Assembly (NCBI RefSeq): GCF_000003195.3 | Contig: NC_012871.2 | Coordinates: forward strand, 20,466,658 to 20,530,657 | Direction of reading: 5' to 3' | Length of the DNA stretch: 64,000 bases | Source: Sorghum bicolor | Lineage: Eukaryota > Streptophyta > Magnoliopsida > Poales > Poaceae | In this document: positions 11,301-23,095 of the stretch, piece after piece | Position numbering within the stretch: position 1 is the stretch's first letter | Layout of the letters: each line of letters opens with the position of its first letter | Program-made: the position numbers and the translations under genes | The notes under the pieces: generated by a model | The model's input: the letters and a program-made list of their open reading frames with translations, nothing else | What the model was told of the DNA's origin: nothing | Database searches by the model: none

Positions 11301-12558
11301 TGTTGATGGTCCTTAATGCTCACATTTAACCATCAACTAATCATGGAAAAGGATCCAAATGCAACTAACACCTAGACTTAGGGTTTTATCTGACAGAATT
11401 CCACGAGTTTTGGTGTTTGTCTATTTCTGGAGGGGGTTATCAGGAAATACGGAAGAAAGGCCCACACGTCGGGTTTACATAGAGATATTAACGTGCCGTG
11501 CAATTTTCTACCATCTAGAAGACTCCAGAAGCCACGAGAACGAACGGGAAGGAAATCGGGCTCGGAGGCAGGGCGCCCGCCCAGCTACAGTGCCCAATCA
11601 GGACACGTTTCGCGGATTATGCTCCACCGACCTAAAGGATCAAGGAAAACCGTGCGATCAATGTCGGTTTGATCCGACGGCCCAGATTCACTTGAAGGGA
11701 CTATAAAACCAGACCCCCTGGCCCCTGGAGATCATATCTCTTTTACAGAATCAAAGTTAGGGTTTCAATTCTTCATCCAAGTAGAGAGGATCCCTCTAGT
11801 TCTTCTAGTTCTACCTCTAGTTCATCTAGTTCTAGTTCTAATTCATCTAGTTCAAGTTCTAGTTCCTCTAGTTCTAGTTCTAGTTAGTTCTAGTTGTAAT
11901 CTAGAAAATAGGGAGAGAGAAGAGGAGAGCGGAGGAGGAGCCGGATCTGTCGGATCTTCCTCAACATTATACTTTTGCAGCATCTGGTTCGTTCTTCATC
12001 GTTCTCCAGGTTCTTCAATTCATAATTCCTGAGTTCTTTAATTACTTTTATTTACATTCAAGTTATTTATTGGATTCCCGCTTGCATCAAGTGCTCTAGT
12101 CTTTATAACGCTAGAGTAGTAATTAATAGATTAGACGTGGTGTTTAGTCTTGCAATTACCTGGAATTGCACCCAATCCTACGGATTGTTGTGGTAGCCTT
12201 AGGGTAGTGACAGCCCTAACGGTCGACGTATTCCACCTCGTTCGGATCGGTGTTTGTAGGACCGTAGTCAGACCTTCCTAGCCCCCTTCTCATCTCTTTC
12301 TATGGTTAGTGCTCTGATGTCCCGATATAGATAATCTTGAAGTAAATCTTGATTCTTAGATCAACTAGAGAACTCTCAGGAAACTTCCTCTCTTCCCACC
12401 AAAAATAATTATATAGTTATCCTTGGGCGATCTTGAATCTTAATTAGTACACTCACGTTCCCTGTGGAAAATCGATACTCTGGAATACTCCCGGGTGAAG
12501 GCTACATCGGTATCCGTGCGCTTGCGGATTTTTCTGTTTGCGTTTAAAATACCCAACA
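11301..12558 (+). repeat. 5' LTR of the Athila-like element
   Basis: 1258 bp, TG...CA ends. ACTATAAAACC near 11700 is a likely TATA box in plus orientation. A (TCTAGT)n-like run follows at about 11796-11905, inside the transcribed R/U5 part. It lacks one 21 bp copy of a GGGCGCCCGCCCA-containing unit present in the other LTR. Confidence 0.93.
11796..11905. repeat. TCTAGTT-type microsatellite in 5' LTR
   Basis: This is a run of CTAGTT/CTAGTTCTAGTT units with scattered changes. The same run occurs in the 3' LTR at about 17966-18070 with fewer interruptions. It lies downstream of the TATA box. Confidence 0.8.
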
Positions 12559-12565
12559 AGCTTTC

Positions 12566-12583
12566 TGGCGCCGTTGCCGGGGA
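12566..12583 (+). promoter_or_regulatory. Primer-binding site, tRNA-Asp type
   Basis: TGGCGCCGTTGCCGGGGA starts seven bases after the LTR end. It is the PBS sequence typical of Athila-lineage elements, complementary to the 3' end of tRNA-Asp. Confidence 0.85.
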
Positions 12584-14331
12584 ACGGTAGCTGTGCTAGT
12601 TTCGAACCAAGTCGTCTGTGTATCCTTTTTGTTTTCTTTTTTTTACCACACTTACCTTATCATTTTCACCACACCACATGGATTTCACTCTAAGCATCAA
12701 TGAGCATGGAATCTATTTCATAGCCACTTCATTTACTCCATGCTCATATGCAACATCTTCACAATCCATTGGTCTCTCCAACATCACCACATTCGAGATC
12801 TCCAACCCCCACTTTCTTTCTATTTATAAAAACTTTAAAAGGGTGGTTGTCGATGCATATGTCTATAATAAATTTTGCAGATCTCGTTGAGTTGATCTTG
12901 ATATAGGTCAGCGTTGGAGGGGGAACCACTTCGCCGACATAAATTGATGGTTTCCCAAGGACAAGCTTAGTGTCCTAAAACAAGCACTGATCAGATCATA
13001 ATATGAGCTTTTAATTATTTGCAACATTACCTTGTGTATTGAGCATATAAGGATAATTGTAAAAAAATTCCTTCGGGTATTCTTGTCACTAACCTTTCCA
13101 GGATTGGAGCAAGAAGATCGGATGAATGACAAGCACAAGGTATGTTCAACCAATCATCATACAACATTGAATTAAATTCATCCAAACTTGAATTTTGCAA
13201 AATTCAAGCTTGGGGGAGTAGTTTACATAAAAACATCCTTTGCCATGTTGCTATGTTGGTTGTCCCTACCTTTGAGACATGCTCAATTTGTTAAATAGTA
13301 ATCACACTACTTCATCTCCACTTGAGTAGATCTCTATAAAAGCCATCACGCTACCTTTGTTTATCCTAGTAAGTGTTAGTTTGGAAGTACTGTACATACT
13401 TCTATTGGTTTTTAAATTAAGCATGGTGCTTAGGTTAAACAGCCTTCCTTAACCTAATTAGACATGGAGTCTAGTTTGGTTATTGAACTAAAAACTGCTT
13501 GTGTAGACATTGGTATATTTTGTCAGACTAACCCCTGCAGAAAAAAAACTTTCAACATCAACTTGGGAAGTCCTGAGATAAACTCACATTGGAGACAAAG
13601 AGAGAGACACATGAAGTTTAACAATTTACACAAGGAAGGCATAGCTCACAAGAGATGATCCATGGAGGGTGCCACAAACACGATGCACAACCGCTAAGAG
13701 AGGAAAGCTTCCACAAGGTGATATTGTACCATCACTCTTCAAGTAAGGTAACATCTTAAGGTACTTGACTATCACTTCTATAAGCTTCTCCTTGGTTCTG
13801 GCGTTCACATGAATAAAAGAGACAAACATGTATGATTTACAACTCTAGATTAACCAACCCAATCGATTCAACATGTTTAGTCCTTCCACCTTTATGATTC
13901 CACACTCCTAATCATATAAGCTAAAATGTTGCACACTCAATCTTTTTAAGATATAAACAAAACAACATAAATATAGATAGATTATCTTTCCATTAGATTG
14001 AGCGATTTGATCTGACAAATGTTTTAAATGTTATACTCATGATCTTATTATCCATCAACTTTGTCTTGCTCACTATGCTTAAGGTTAGAGAAGAACAAAT
14101 ACACTTTTGGTTCTGTTGGTGTTTTCCACCAACAGGGCCCATGCACTTGATCTCTGCCTTGTCTCTATGAGCAGGTACACTTCGAGCAAAATATGAAGGA
14201 CTTTTACAACTCCCAGACTCCACCTAGTGAAGAACCTAGATCTACGAGCACAAACACACTGGAGATACTGGACACTCAGGCAATCACTGCCCTGAGATGC
14301 TTAAGGACATAACTACTGGAGTAACCCCATT
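12584..14331 (+). other. Degenerate 5' interior of the Athila-like element
   Basis: This is AT-rich sequence with only short open frames. A TTCAAGCTTGGGGGAGTAG segment near 13205-13220 resembles a polypurine tract and could be an internal rearrangement point. I see no gag homology that I can defend. Confidence 0.5.
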
Positions 14332-15251
14332 ATGGAAGTAATTACTGACCTTCTGCCAGTCAAGAGAGACAATCCAGGATGCCCCGTCATCCTGATCTCC
14401 ATCGGCATGGTGGACTTCCTAGAAGCACTCTGTGACTTTGGCTCCAGCGTCAACATTATGCTCAGGCTTGCAGATCATACGCTAAGTTTCCCAAAGGGAA
14501 TATTGAAGAACCTCTACGTCCGAGTTGGTACCTTATATGCTCCAGCAGACTTCGTGGTGATAGAGACTGGTACTGATGAGAGGGAACCCATCATCTTAGG
14601 GAGGCCATTCCTGAACACCTCGGGAGCTGTCATCTACGCTAGTGCTGCCAAGATCAGTTTCTACATCAAGGGTAGGAAGGAGACGTTTTCCTTCAAGAAC
14701 AAGACTACACAAATCTCAGAGCATTCCCGACATGAACCAAGGAAGAGGACCAAGAGGAGGAACAGGAACAAGCAAATGTGTATCGAGTCAGCTAAGATGG
14801 TCACTGCAGCTCAAGGAGGTCAAGATCGTCAACTCAAGTCACCTTTCTTGATCAAGAAGGACGACCCTGGTGTTCCAAGCATCGAGTGCACAATCAACGG
14901 ATATTCTTTTCAGAAGACACTCTACAACACCGGATCTAACGTCAACATAATGGCCGCAGTCACTTATCAGCTCCTGCATGGAACCATGTCCCTACAACCA
15001 ACATACATTCAGCTCTAGATGATTTTAAGGTTATTAACATGGGAGAAGACAAGTACGATCCACCCATCATCCTTGGAAGACCATTCCTTAGCACCGTTAA
15101 AGCAATCATCTACATTGGAACCGGCGGAGTCCACATGCATTTCCCCTCTGAGAAGGTACGCTGCTATTTTACTGACCCTAACCATATAGTTGAAGACTTT
15201 AAGCAGGTCAGGACAAGAAGAAGACAATGCAACCGCAACCAGAGGAGGTAA
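14332..15251 (+). pseudogene. Athila-like protease region, two tandem degenerate copies
   Basis: The first copy (about 14356-14690) reads VDFLEALCDFGSSVNIM, then PADFVVIETGTDEREPII and LGRPFLNTSGAVI. This is the pattern of the Athila retropepsin-like domain, with DFGS at the active site. A lysine/arginine-rich spacer follows. A second copy (about 14860-15170) contains GYSFQKTLYNTGSNVNIM, PPIILGRPFLSTVKAII and a similar tail. In this copy the catalytic aspartate is replaced by asparagine (YNTGS), and the frame is broken by a stop at 15016-15018 and a shift. Nothing of reverse transcriptase follows. This looks like an old internal duplication in a non-autonomous family, but two domains from a gag-pro fusion are also possible. 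Confidence 0.6.
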
Positions 15252-17436
15252 ATTATTAAGGATGGATGGGCAGACTACGAAGGAGAAATAGTAAGGTCTG
15301 AAGACATACAACTTGAACAGAACTGTCCTGAGGAGACCGTAGCACCGAGTCAGGTGTGTAGAGAGAAGATAGTTATACATGAAGAGCAGAACCACCGACT
15401 ACACCATCCAGCGAATCCCAGGACGACTGAGAAAACGGAGAGTCCCGTTCGGAGGACCTAAAAACACCGAACGCCTTGCCAAGAGGTAAACTTGGTCGTT
15501 ATCTTTTTCCTTTCAATTATTTTAAAATAGTTTGCTTAGTTAATCAGGTTCATATCATCTTGAAAAGAAAATAAAAATATTAAGTAAGCCCCATGTGAGT
15601 ATGCTCATGGCATAAAACCCATAAGTACATTCACTGTGGTGGCATAAAAATAAAATAAATATATTCCTGTCCTATAAAAATAAAATTATAAAAATAGATT
15701 TATGATCCTACCAAAGAGAGTAACATTTATTGAGGAGGCTCAACATGATAAAGGCTAGATATTTATGCTAACACTTAACCAGTTCCACAAAGCTTTGTTG
15801 TCTATTTAAGCTAAGTATTCTACTCACGTTTATACTTTACTATTATAATAAAAAGATGCATAATCATATAGACCCAAATAAAGATTTTGTGCTTATATAT
15901 ATATATATCTTTGCTTAGTTTGCTAAATAAATAAATAAATAAAATTGCTATGAACCCTCATGATAAGCTCTCAAATGGATATGATGAATAGTTGCTCTAC
16001 CATGACTAGTTCTCAAAATTGAAATATCTCTTAAGTTTAGGCATGACTGTTATTAATTAAGATTTGCTCTAAACCTGAACTTGTGGGAAGAGTACTTGAT
16101 CTAAAGTCTAAGTTGTTAACAGATATGATATGGGAAGGTTGAGCTGTTGTTTATCTGTTCCTAGAGATGCTAGAATTCTGGAGAATTTTATCTTTGAAAA
16201 ATCTTTAAAATGTTGCATGATGAGTTTCTGTATGATGAGAGTTTAAATTCCTACCACAGCCATATATACATGCTTGCTAGACTTTGAACCGTACATTTAC
16301 TTTACTGCTTATGAGCATTGAGTGTGGTCAAGCTGTGTAGACCCTTAGAAGCTTGTCATGTGGTTAAATCAAGATTCACTTGCACGTTCACTCATACATG
16401 CTGCTTCTACTCTGGAAGTACGCATCCACATATATCCATCCATTTCCATCTCCAGAACCACCCAAAAAAATATTCTACTCCTAATCTGGGAGAAAATAGC
16501 CAAAAACATTTCTATTTTCCTCTGTGAAATAAATGCTCAAGTTATCTTGGTTACTACCACTTGCTACATTATTTCAGGAGATGAGTGCTCTAAAAAATAA
16601 AAAAAATAATAAATACGAGGAAATAAAAAGGAGCAAGTGCCCGGAACCTCGAAAGAAAAAAAAAGTGAGACGAGAGGTAAAAATGGACAAGTGTCCGATA
16701 GTAGAATTAGGGGTACAAGATACCCACCTGAGAGAAAAAAAAAGAGAGAAAATATAGAGCATCTCATTCTCCTCAAAAAGTTTCAAAAGAGCAAGAAAGG
16801 TATGTATCCCCTCAAAAGAGCATAAGTAGAATTAGACTTTCACCATTGTTATCACCATCATCACCATACACCATTCATTCGCCACACATGCACATCTTGA
16901 TTTGACTTATTGACTTGATCTTCTGGATCCATGGTTTGACTATGCAATAAATGTCTTGTAAGTAATGATATTTTATCTCCCACCTATGAGCTCCAGATAT
17001 CAAAACCTTATTAGAGTAGGGTGAGAGAGAAGGCAATGCCACTATGCCTCATACCAAAAATACCACATACTTTGAGAGAAGGCATACACCATTACTGCCT
17101 TGGTAAGGATCCAGAAATACCACAAAAGAGAGACTAGAGAGAGTCATACAAGGAATCTCTGAGTTTTATTTGAAAATCTGCAAAAACTCCAGAGCTATAG
17201 TTAATCGAAGAACAAGAGACATGGCGCTTGACTAGACCGTTCTATCTTTTAACTGCTCAAGACACAAGTGACGGTTGCAAGCCCCATGATGGAAGGTACA
17301 ATGGGTAAGTTTAAATCTTAACAGTTTACCCTAACCCAGAGATGAGATCTTGTTTGAACCCATGTGTATCTTTAAGGTATGAAACCACTGCAGAAACTCT
17401 TGAGTTCATCTTTGCTCAGGGACGAGCAAAGGTTAA
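15252..17436 (+). other. Non-coding 3' interior of the Athila-like element
   Basis: AT-rich sequence with purine-rich tracts (16590-16760) and no recognisable domain. The pol genes expected here in an autonomous Athila are absent. Confidence 0.6.
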
Positions 17437-17449
17437 GCTTGGGGGAGCT
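17437..17449 (+). promoter_or_regulatory. Polypurine tract of the Athila-like element
   Basis: GCTTGGGGGAGCT lies directly before the 3' LTR start at 17450, the expected place for plus-strand priming. Confidence 0.7.
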
Positions 17450-18728
17450 TGTTGATGGTCCTTAATGCTCACATTTAACCATGAACTAATCATGGAAAAG
17501 GATCCAAATGCAACTAACACCTAGACTTAGGGTTTTATCTGACAGAATTCCACGAGTTTTGGTGTTTGTCTATTTCTGCAGGGGGTTATCAGGAAATACG
17601 GAAGAAAGGCCCACACGTCGGGTTTACATAGAGATATTAACGTGCCGCGCAATTTTCTACCATCTAGAAGACTCCAGAAGCCATGGGAACGAACGGGAAG
17701 GAAATCGGGCTCGGAGGCAGGGCGCCCGCCCAACTCTCCTGGGCGCCCGCCCAGCTACAGTGCCCAATCAGGACACGTTTCGCGGATTATGCTCCACCGA
17801 CCTAAAGGATCAAGGAAAACCGTGCGATCAATGCAGGTTTGATCCGACGGCCCAGATTCACTTGAAGGGACTATAAAACTAGACCCCCTGGCCCCTGGAG
17901 ATCATATCTCTTCTACAGAATTAAAGTTAGGGTTTCAATTCTTCATCCAAGTAGAGAGGATCCCTCTAGTTCTTCTAGTTCTACCTCTAGTTCATCTAGT
18001 TCTAGTTCTAGTTCATCTAGTTCTAGTTCTAGTTCCTCTAGTTCCAGTTCTAGTTAGTTCTAGTTGTAATCTAGAAAATAGGGAGAGAAAAGAGGAGAGC
18101 GGAGGAGGAGCCGGATCTGTCGGATCTTCCTCAACATTATACTTTTGCAGCATCTGGTTCGTTCTTCATCGTTCTCCAGGTTCTTCAATTCATAATTCCT
18201 GAGTTCTTTAATTACTTTTATTTACATTCAAGTTATTTATTGGATTCCCGCTTGCATCAAGTGCTCTAGTCTTTATAACGCTAGAGTAGTAATTAATAGA
18301 TTAGACGTGGTGTTTAGTCTTGCAATTACCTAGAATTGCACCCAATCCTGCGGATTGTTGTGGTAGCCTTAGGGTAGTGACAGCCCTAACGGTCGACGTA
18401 TTCCACCTCGTTCGGATCGGTGTTTGTAGGACCATAGTCAGACCTTCCTAGCCCCCTTCTCATCTCTTTCTGTGGTTAGTGCTCTGATGTCCCGATATAG
18501 ATAATCTTGAAGTAAATCTTGATTCTTAGATCAACTAGAGAACTCTCAGGAAACTTCCTCTCTTCCCACCAAAAATAATTATATAGTTATCCTTGGGCGA
18601 TCTTGAATCTTAATTAGTACACTCACGTTCCCTGTGGAAAATCGATACTCTGGAATACTCCCGGGTGAAGGCTACATCGGTATCCGTGCGCTTGTGGATT
18701 TTTCTGTTTGCGTTTAAAATACCCAACA
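17450..18728 (+). repeat. 3' LTR of the Athila-like element
   Basis: 1279 bp, nearly identical to 11301-12558 except for about 19 substitutions and a 21 bp tandem unit at about 17731-17751. It ends CCCAACA, followed by the AGCTT duplication. Confidence 0.93.
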
Positions 18729-18733
18729 AGCTT

Positions 18734-19348
18734 CCACTTATATTTGTTTAGTGCCTTGAAGGTTCGGTCTAAGTTGTCGATTAGGGTGCTTGCGTCCCTT
18801 GTTTTGACGACGACGTCGTCTACATAAGCCTCGACGAGGTCATCACGAATCTCGTCGTGGAGGCATTGCTGGATGGCTCTTTGATAGGTGGCTCCGGCGT
18901 TTTTAAGTCCGAAGGACATGGTCGTGTAGCAGTATGCGCCGAAAGGAGTAATGAAAGACGTTTTGATCTGATCGTCTTCCTTTAGCGAGATCTGGTGATA
19001 ACCAGAGTAGCAGTCTAGAAAAGAGAGGAGTTCGCATCCGGCCGTTGAGTCGACCACTTCGTCGATGCGAGGGAGACCAAAAGGATCTTTAGGACAGTGT
19101 TTATTGAGATCAGTATAATCAACGCACATTCTCCATTCATTATTCTTTTTGCGTACAAGAACCGGATTGGAAAGCCAATCGGGATGATACACTTCTTTTA
19201 TGAATCCGGCTGCTAGAAGCCGTGTTATTCCTGTCCTAATAGCCTCCTTTTTGTCACGAGCGAACCGTCGTAGCTTTTGCTTGATGGGTCTTGCGGTCTT
19301 CGAGACATTTAAGGAGTGCTCGATCAGGTTTCGTGGGACGCCGGGCAT
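18734..19348 (-). pseudogene. Tat pol, reverse transcriptase N-terminal and catalytic part
   Basis: Minus-strand reading gives a classic Ty3/gypsy RT: KEVYHPDWLSNPVLVRKKN, WRMCVDYTDLNKHCPKDPF, LLSFLDCYSGYHQI, FGLKNAGATYQR, and the catalytic VEAYVDDVVVK. The frame runs to NKYKWKL at the insertion point of the Athila-like element. It continues as [12 protein letters not shown] on the other side (11300 downwards). Upstream, a stop near 19360 and the loss of a common frame separate it from the protease. Confidence 0.92.
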
Positions 19349-19411
19349 ATCTGCGGGTTTCTATGCGAAAACGCTTACGTTGTCCCTTTGAAACCTGACG
19401 AGCGCGTCTTC

Positions 19412-19860
19412 CTATTTAGGGTCCAGGTTGGCCCCGATGAGGGCCGTCTTCTCGGGGCTGCCTTCGACCAGCTGCACTTCCTTGTACTCCTTAGATTTTG
19501 AATTCTTCCTGGAGGTCTCCTGCTCGGGTAGTCGGAACTGGTCGGGAGGTAGCTGTGCAGCTTGGGTTGCTGTTTCTGCCATACGAATTGAGAGATCAAT
19601 TGCTTCAGTGATCTTGAAGCTCTCCTCTTCGCAAGTGTATGCAGTGTAGACATTGCCCCTGACGGTTAGGACGCCTTTCTCCGTAGGCATTTTGAGGACT
19701 AGGTATGAGTAATGTGGGACTGCCATGAACTTTGTCAGCGATGGTCGGCCCAGTATAGCGTGGTAAGTTCCGTCAAAGTCGGCGACCACAAAGTTGACGA
19801 ACTCTGTTCGAAAGTGGTCGGACGTGCCGAATTAGACAGGCAGTGTTATCTGTCCGAGGG
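19412..19860 (-). pseudogene. Tat protease region
   Basis: The frame contains VADFDGTYHAILGRPSLTKF and VPHYSYLVLKMPTEKG, which is the distal half of the retropepsin-like domain as seen in Retand/RIRE2-type elements. The following linker ends in a stop at 19412. An in-frame stop around 19832 and others upstream isolate it from the active-site half (about 19860-19990). The protein cannot be made intact. Confidence 0.75.
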
Positions 19861-19993
19861 GCACTGAACTCTGACCTGGCAGGACTCCCCAGAATTGAGC
19901 GTCGTAGGGTTTTAGCTGTGCCGGAGATATCTTAAGAGCGGGCAGGCTGTTGCGGAAGAGGATGTCGATGGAACTTCCTCCGTCCACAAGCAC

Positions 19994-22629
19994 TCACTCG
20001 AATCTGATGATGTTGATGCAAGGGTCCAAGATTAGAGGGAAATGACCTGGCTCTAGGATAGCGGCCCACTGATCCTTCCTGCTGAAGGAGATTTCCCTGT
20101 GTGACCAGGGGGGAAATTTCGGAGCTGCGATTAGACCGTCCGAGCTGTCTATGTTGAGGCAGGCTCTTTTCAAGAGCTTTCTTTCTCGCTTAGATTCGAT
20201 GGAGACCTTGCCCCCGAAGATGGAGTGGACCACGTCAGTGGGACTGACATATTGGTGTCGTGGGTCCCTATCTTGGTCCTCGTCCTCGTCTTCGTGGTCG
20301 CGCCCGTCTTGCTTCCCATTTTTCTTGGCGAGGTCATCTTGAGCACCTCGCCGCGTATAGATGCTTTTGAGGACGCGGCATTCTTCCATGGTATGGTTGG
20401 ACTTTGGATGTAGTTGGCACGGTCCCTTCAACGTCTTGTTGTAGTCTTCTCGGTAGTCCCGCCGCCCGTTGGGGCGCTTGACTGTATTCACTTCGTGGTC
20501 ATGGTCGCGGGGGCGTTTTCCTCTGAAATCGTCGCGATTGTCGCGCCGCCTGTCCCAACCTTCCCTGTGATCGTGGTTGTCGGGGCGGCGGTGGTTCCTG
20601 TTGTCGAAGTGACCACGACTATCATCCCGCCGAGGAGGCTGGTCGGGACCTCTCGCATCGTCCCGGATGAGTTTTTCTGCGTCGTCGGCGTCGGCGTAAT
20701 TTTTAGCCGTGGCGAGGAGCTCGGCCATCGTTGTTGGCCTTTTGCGCAACATCTTGTTCCTTAGTGCTTCATGGAAGCGCAGCACCTTGATGAAAGCAGA
20801 TATGGCCTCGTCTTGGGAAATCTTCGGGATCTTAAGGCGCATATCCGAGAATCATCGGATGTAATCGTGCAGAGGCTCGTTTTTCCTGTCCCTTATCCTT
20901 TCGAGGTCGTACTTGTTCCTAGGCTGCTCGCACGTGGCGATAAAGTTGTCGATGAAAGCCTGGCGTAGCTCTTTCCAAGAGTCGAATGAGTCCTCGGGCA
21001 GGCTGAGGAGCCACTGGTGACCAGCCTGGTCGAGGACTACTGGGAAGTAGTTGGCCATGACGTGCTTGTCTCCTGCTGCTGATCGGACGGTGATCTCGTA
21101 AAGAGTGATCTAGTTCTTCGGATTTTCCTTGCCGTCGTATTTTTTGAGTTTCTCGAGCTTAAAATTGCGGGGCCACACGAACTGGTGGAGGTGTGAAGAG
21201 AACTGCCTCAGGCCCGGGGGGCCATGTGTTGCATCGTATTCAATACGACGCAGGTTTTCGTGGACTGCTCTCTCCGTGGCGCGCCTGTTGATGCGGTCTC
21301 GGGCGTCTTTGGGAGGGATGTTGTATCGAAGATCCCTGTGCTGGTTTACTTCCTGACCACGCCCGTGATTCTGCTCGCGATGGCCGCCAGCATCCCGACC
21401 GCCATCGCCACGCCGTGAGTCTTTTCGATGATTGTTGGGGGAACGGTCGCGGTGGTGCCCGCTGGGCTGTGGTGAGGTCCGGCTGCGGTGGGACTGGTCG
21501 GAGAAGGCCTCTGTATAGGAGATGGCTTGGACTCTTTTGAGCAGAGTGGCTGTTTGTCCCATCACGGCGATCAGATGTGCTCGAACGCTGGATCGGACGC
21601 CCTGGCACTCGGGAGTATCAGGGAGTCGATCTAAATTGGCCATGGCGACAGCCACATTGGCGCTTGGCGTTTGTAGACTGGCTGATCCCCGACCATGTCG
21701 AAAGCATCGCTGAGATTATGCGGCGGGAGTTGGCGTTCCTCGTCCGCACGTCGTCGGGCATGGTCGGCGTTGCGCTGCTCGCGGAGCTGCCTCTGCTCGT
21801 CTGTTTCTCCATCAACAGCCGGCTCGTCGGCGCTGACGTTGAAAACGATGTCTCCTCGCCGGGGTGGGAAGACCAGGAAACGAGAGAAACCCGGAGGATA
21901 CGGAGGCAAATCCAGGTCGTAGTCCTCGTCCTCGGAGTTTATGATTTCGGTGGGAACGGAACCAGTGCTCGAATTTGTACTGGAAGCCTGGCCGTCCCGT
22001 AGTTCTCGGATCGTCACCATGTTGACGTAGTGACGAGCTGGTCAGCCGTTCCACTTTGGCAGCCAACCCGCCTCGTTAAAAAGGGATTGGATGTGCCATG
22101 AGTAGAGAGAGGCTGAGTTGTTCAGACCGCAAGGATAACCTTCCTCCGGATCGGCCTTGATCTTGACGGACCATCCCGAGGGGGTGGAGGTTATCGTCAG
22201 GGACGTCCCCAGCTGTTCGTGTGTGACGACACGAGTTGGCCGGTAGGAGTTGGAAGAATCCGTTGGTGCGGCTTGATCAGGTTGACGCGAGATCCCATCT
22301 ACTAATTGGGAAGCTTCTCGAAGCTTGGAATCAGCGCGATCAAGTCCTCGGAGAAGATCCGAGTCGTCGACCCTCTTTCCCTTGTAGCGCGGGAGCGGTG
22401 GTCGGGTGCTCGGCGCCAGCATCCGCGTGGTCGGAGCCGACGCCGCCGTCATCCCAGATTGGATCTGGGTCCCTTCCGAAACCGTGGTCGTGAGACCGCC
22501 GCCGCGCGTCATCCACGTGATCTGGCCGACGGTGAACGTGAGGCCTTCAGGCACGGCCACGGAAGCTGGAACGATGACCATCTTGTTCGCCGGAGAAGTT
22601 GTACACACACCCCCTACCTGGCACGCCAC
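19994..22629 (-). pseudogene. Tat gag, broken into several frames
   Basis: Segments in order on the minus strand: a low-complexity N-terminus (22629-22042, ending in a stop), an acidic proline-containing part (22020-21631), an arginine/histidine/glycine-rich part (21655-21110), the gag core (21058-20852, with HQWLLSLPEDSFDSWKELRQ and CEQPRNKYDLERIRDRKNEP), and a distal part (20842-19994, with EALRNKMLRKRPTTMAELL and CQLHPKSNHTMEECRVLK). The last is a zinc-knuckle-like C-x-H-x-H-x-C region as in related elements. Stops after 21110 and 20852 and frame changes mark decay. Gag would form the virus-like particle in an intact element. Confidence 0.85.
22607..22629 (-). promoter_or_regulatory. Probable primer-binding site of the Tat element
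   Basis: On the minus strand, directly after the 5' LTR, the sequence reads GTGGCGTGCCAGGTAGGGGG. This is the position of the PBS and resembles the PBS of rice and sorghum Retand-type elements. I do not assign the tRNA. Confidence 0.55.
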
Positions 22630-23090
22630 TATCGACGAAAGCTGGTCGGCAGTCTACCTTGGGGTATACCCGCGGTAGTAGTTTATCGGTAGACGGTGCG
22701 CAAACTACGAACTCGATGGTGACGCAAGACACGGACAAGCTTTTTATCCAGGTTCGGCCGCCGAGTTGGCGTAATACCTACGTCCTACGTCTGATTGTAT
22801 TGATATGTGTTGAGAGAATAATGATGTCCTAGGGGGGTCCCTTGTCTCTCCTTATATAGTCCAGAGGGCAGGGTTACAGATCTGGAAACTAATCCTAGTC
22901 GGTTACAATTGCCATAGATAGTCTGATATCCATTCCTATTCTAACCGACTAGAATCCTGCTTGATCTCCACGTCTTGTTTCCTTACGCGAAACTCTAAGC
23001 AGTCGGATCAAGCCTTGAACTCGTCTCGTAATGGGCTAAGCCTCCTGGCCCAAGTCTAGCCGTAAGGGTATAGGGGTTTATACCCCCACA
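22630..23090 (-). repeat. 5' LTR of the Tat-lineage element
   Basis: 461 bp, matching 3681-4142. On the minus strand it begins TGTGGGGGTATAAACC and ends in TA instead of CA, a single change at the terminus. It is followed on the plus strand by the CGAGG target duplication. Confidence 0.93.
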
Positions 23091-23095
23091 CGAGG

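Larger units (their letters stand above)
11301..18728 (+). mobile_element. Non-autonomous Athila-like Ty3/gypsy element nested in the Tat RT gene
   Basis: LTRs at 11301-12558 and 17450-18728 begin TGTTGATGG and end CCCAACA. They are flanked by AGCTT on both sides (11296-11300 and 18729-18733). Removing the element rejoins the Tat RT frame exactly. The primer-binding site is the tRNA-Asp type used by Athila elements. The 4.9 kb interior has only protease-like remnants and no RT, RNase H or integrase. The LTRs differ at about 19 substitutions plus one 21 bp indel by eye, roughly 1.5 per cent. They are thus younger than the Tat LTRs, as nesting requires. Confidence 0.92.
3681..23090 (-). mobile_element. 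Tat/Retand-lineage Ty3/gypsy LTR retrotransposon nested in the CACTA
   Basis: LTRs at 3681-4142 and 22630-23090 are flanked by the 5 bp direct repeat CGAGG (3676-3680 and 23091-23095). Gag, protease, reverse transcriptase, two RNase H regions and integrase read leftwards on the minus strand. An extra ORF lies between pol and the 3' LTR in antisense, with a tandem-repeat-rich 3' region. That arrangement is characteristic of the Tat lineage. Without the element nested inside it, the length is about 12 kb, normal for the group. The two LTRs differ at roughly 17-18 of 461 positions by eye, suggesting an insertion in the order of 1-1.5 million years ago at usual grass LTR rates. Gag and pol carry several stops and frameshifts. 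Confidence 0.92.
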
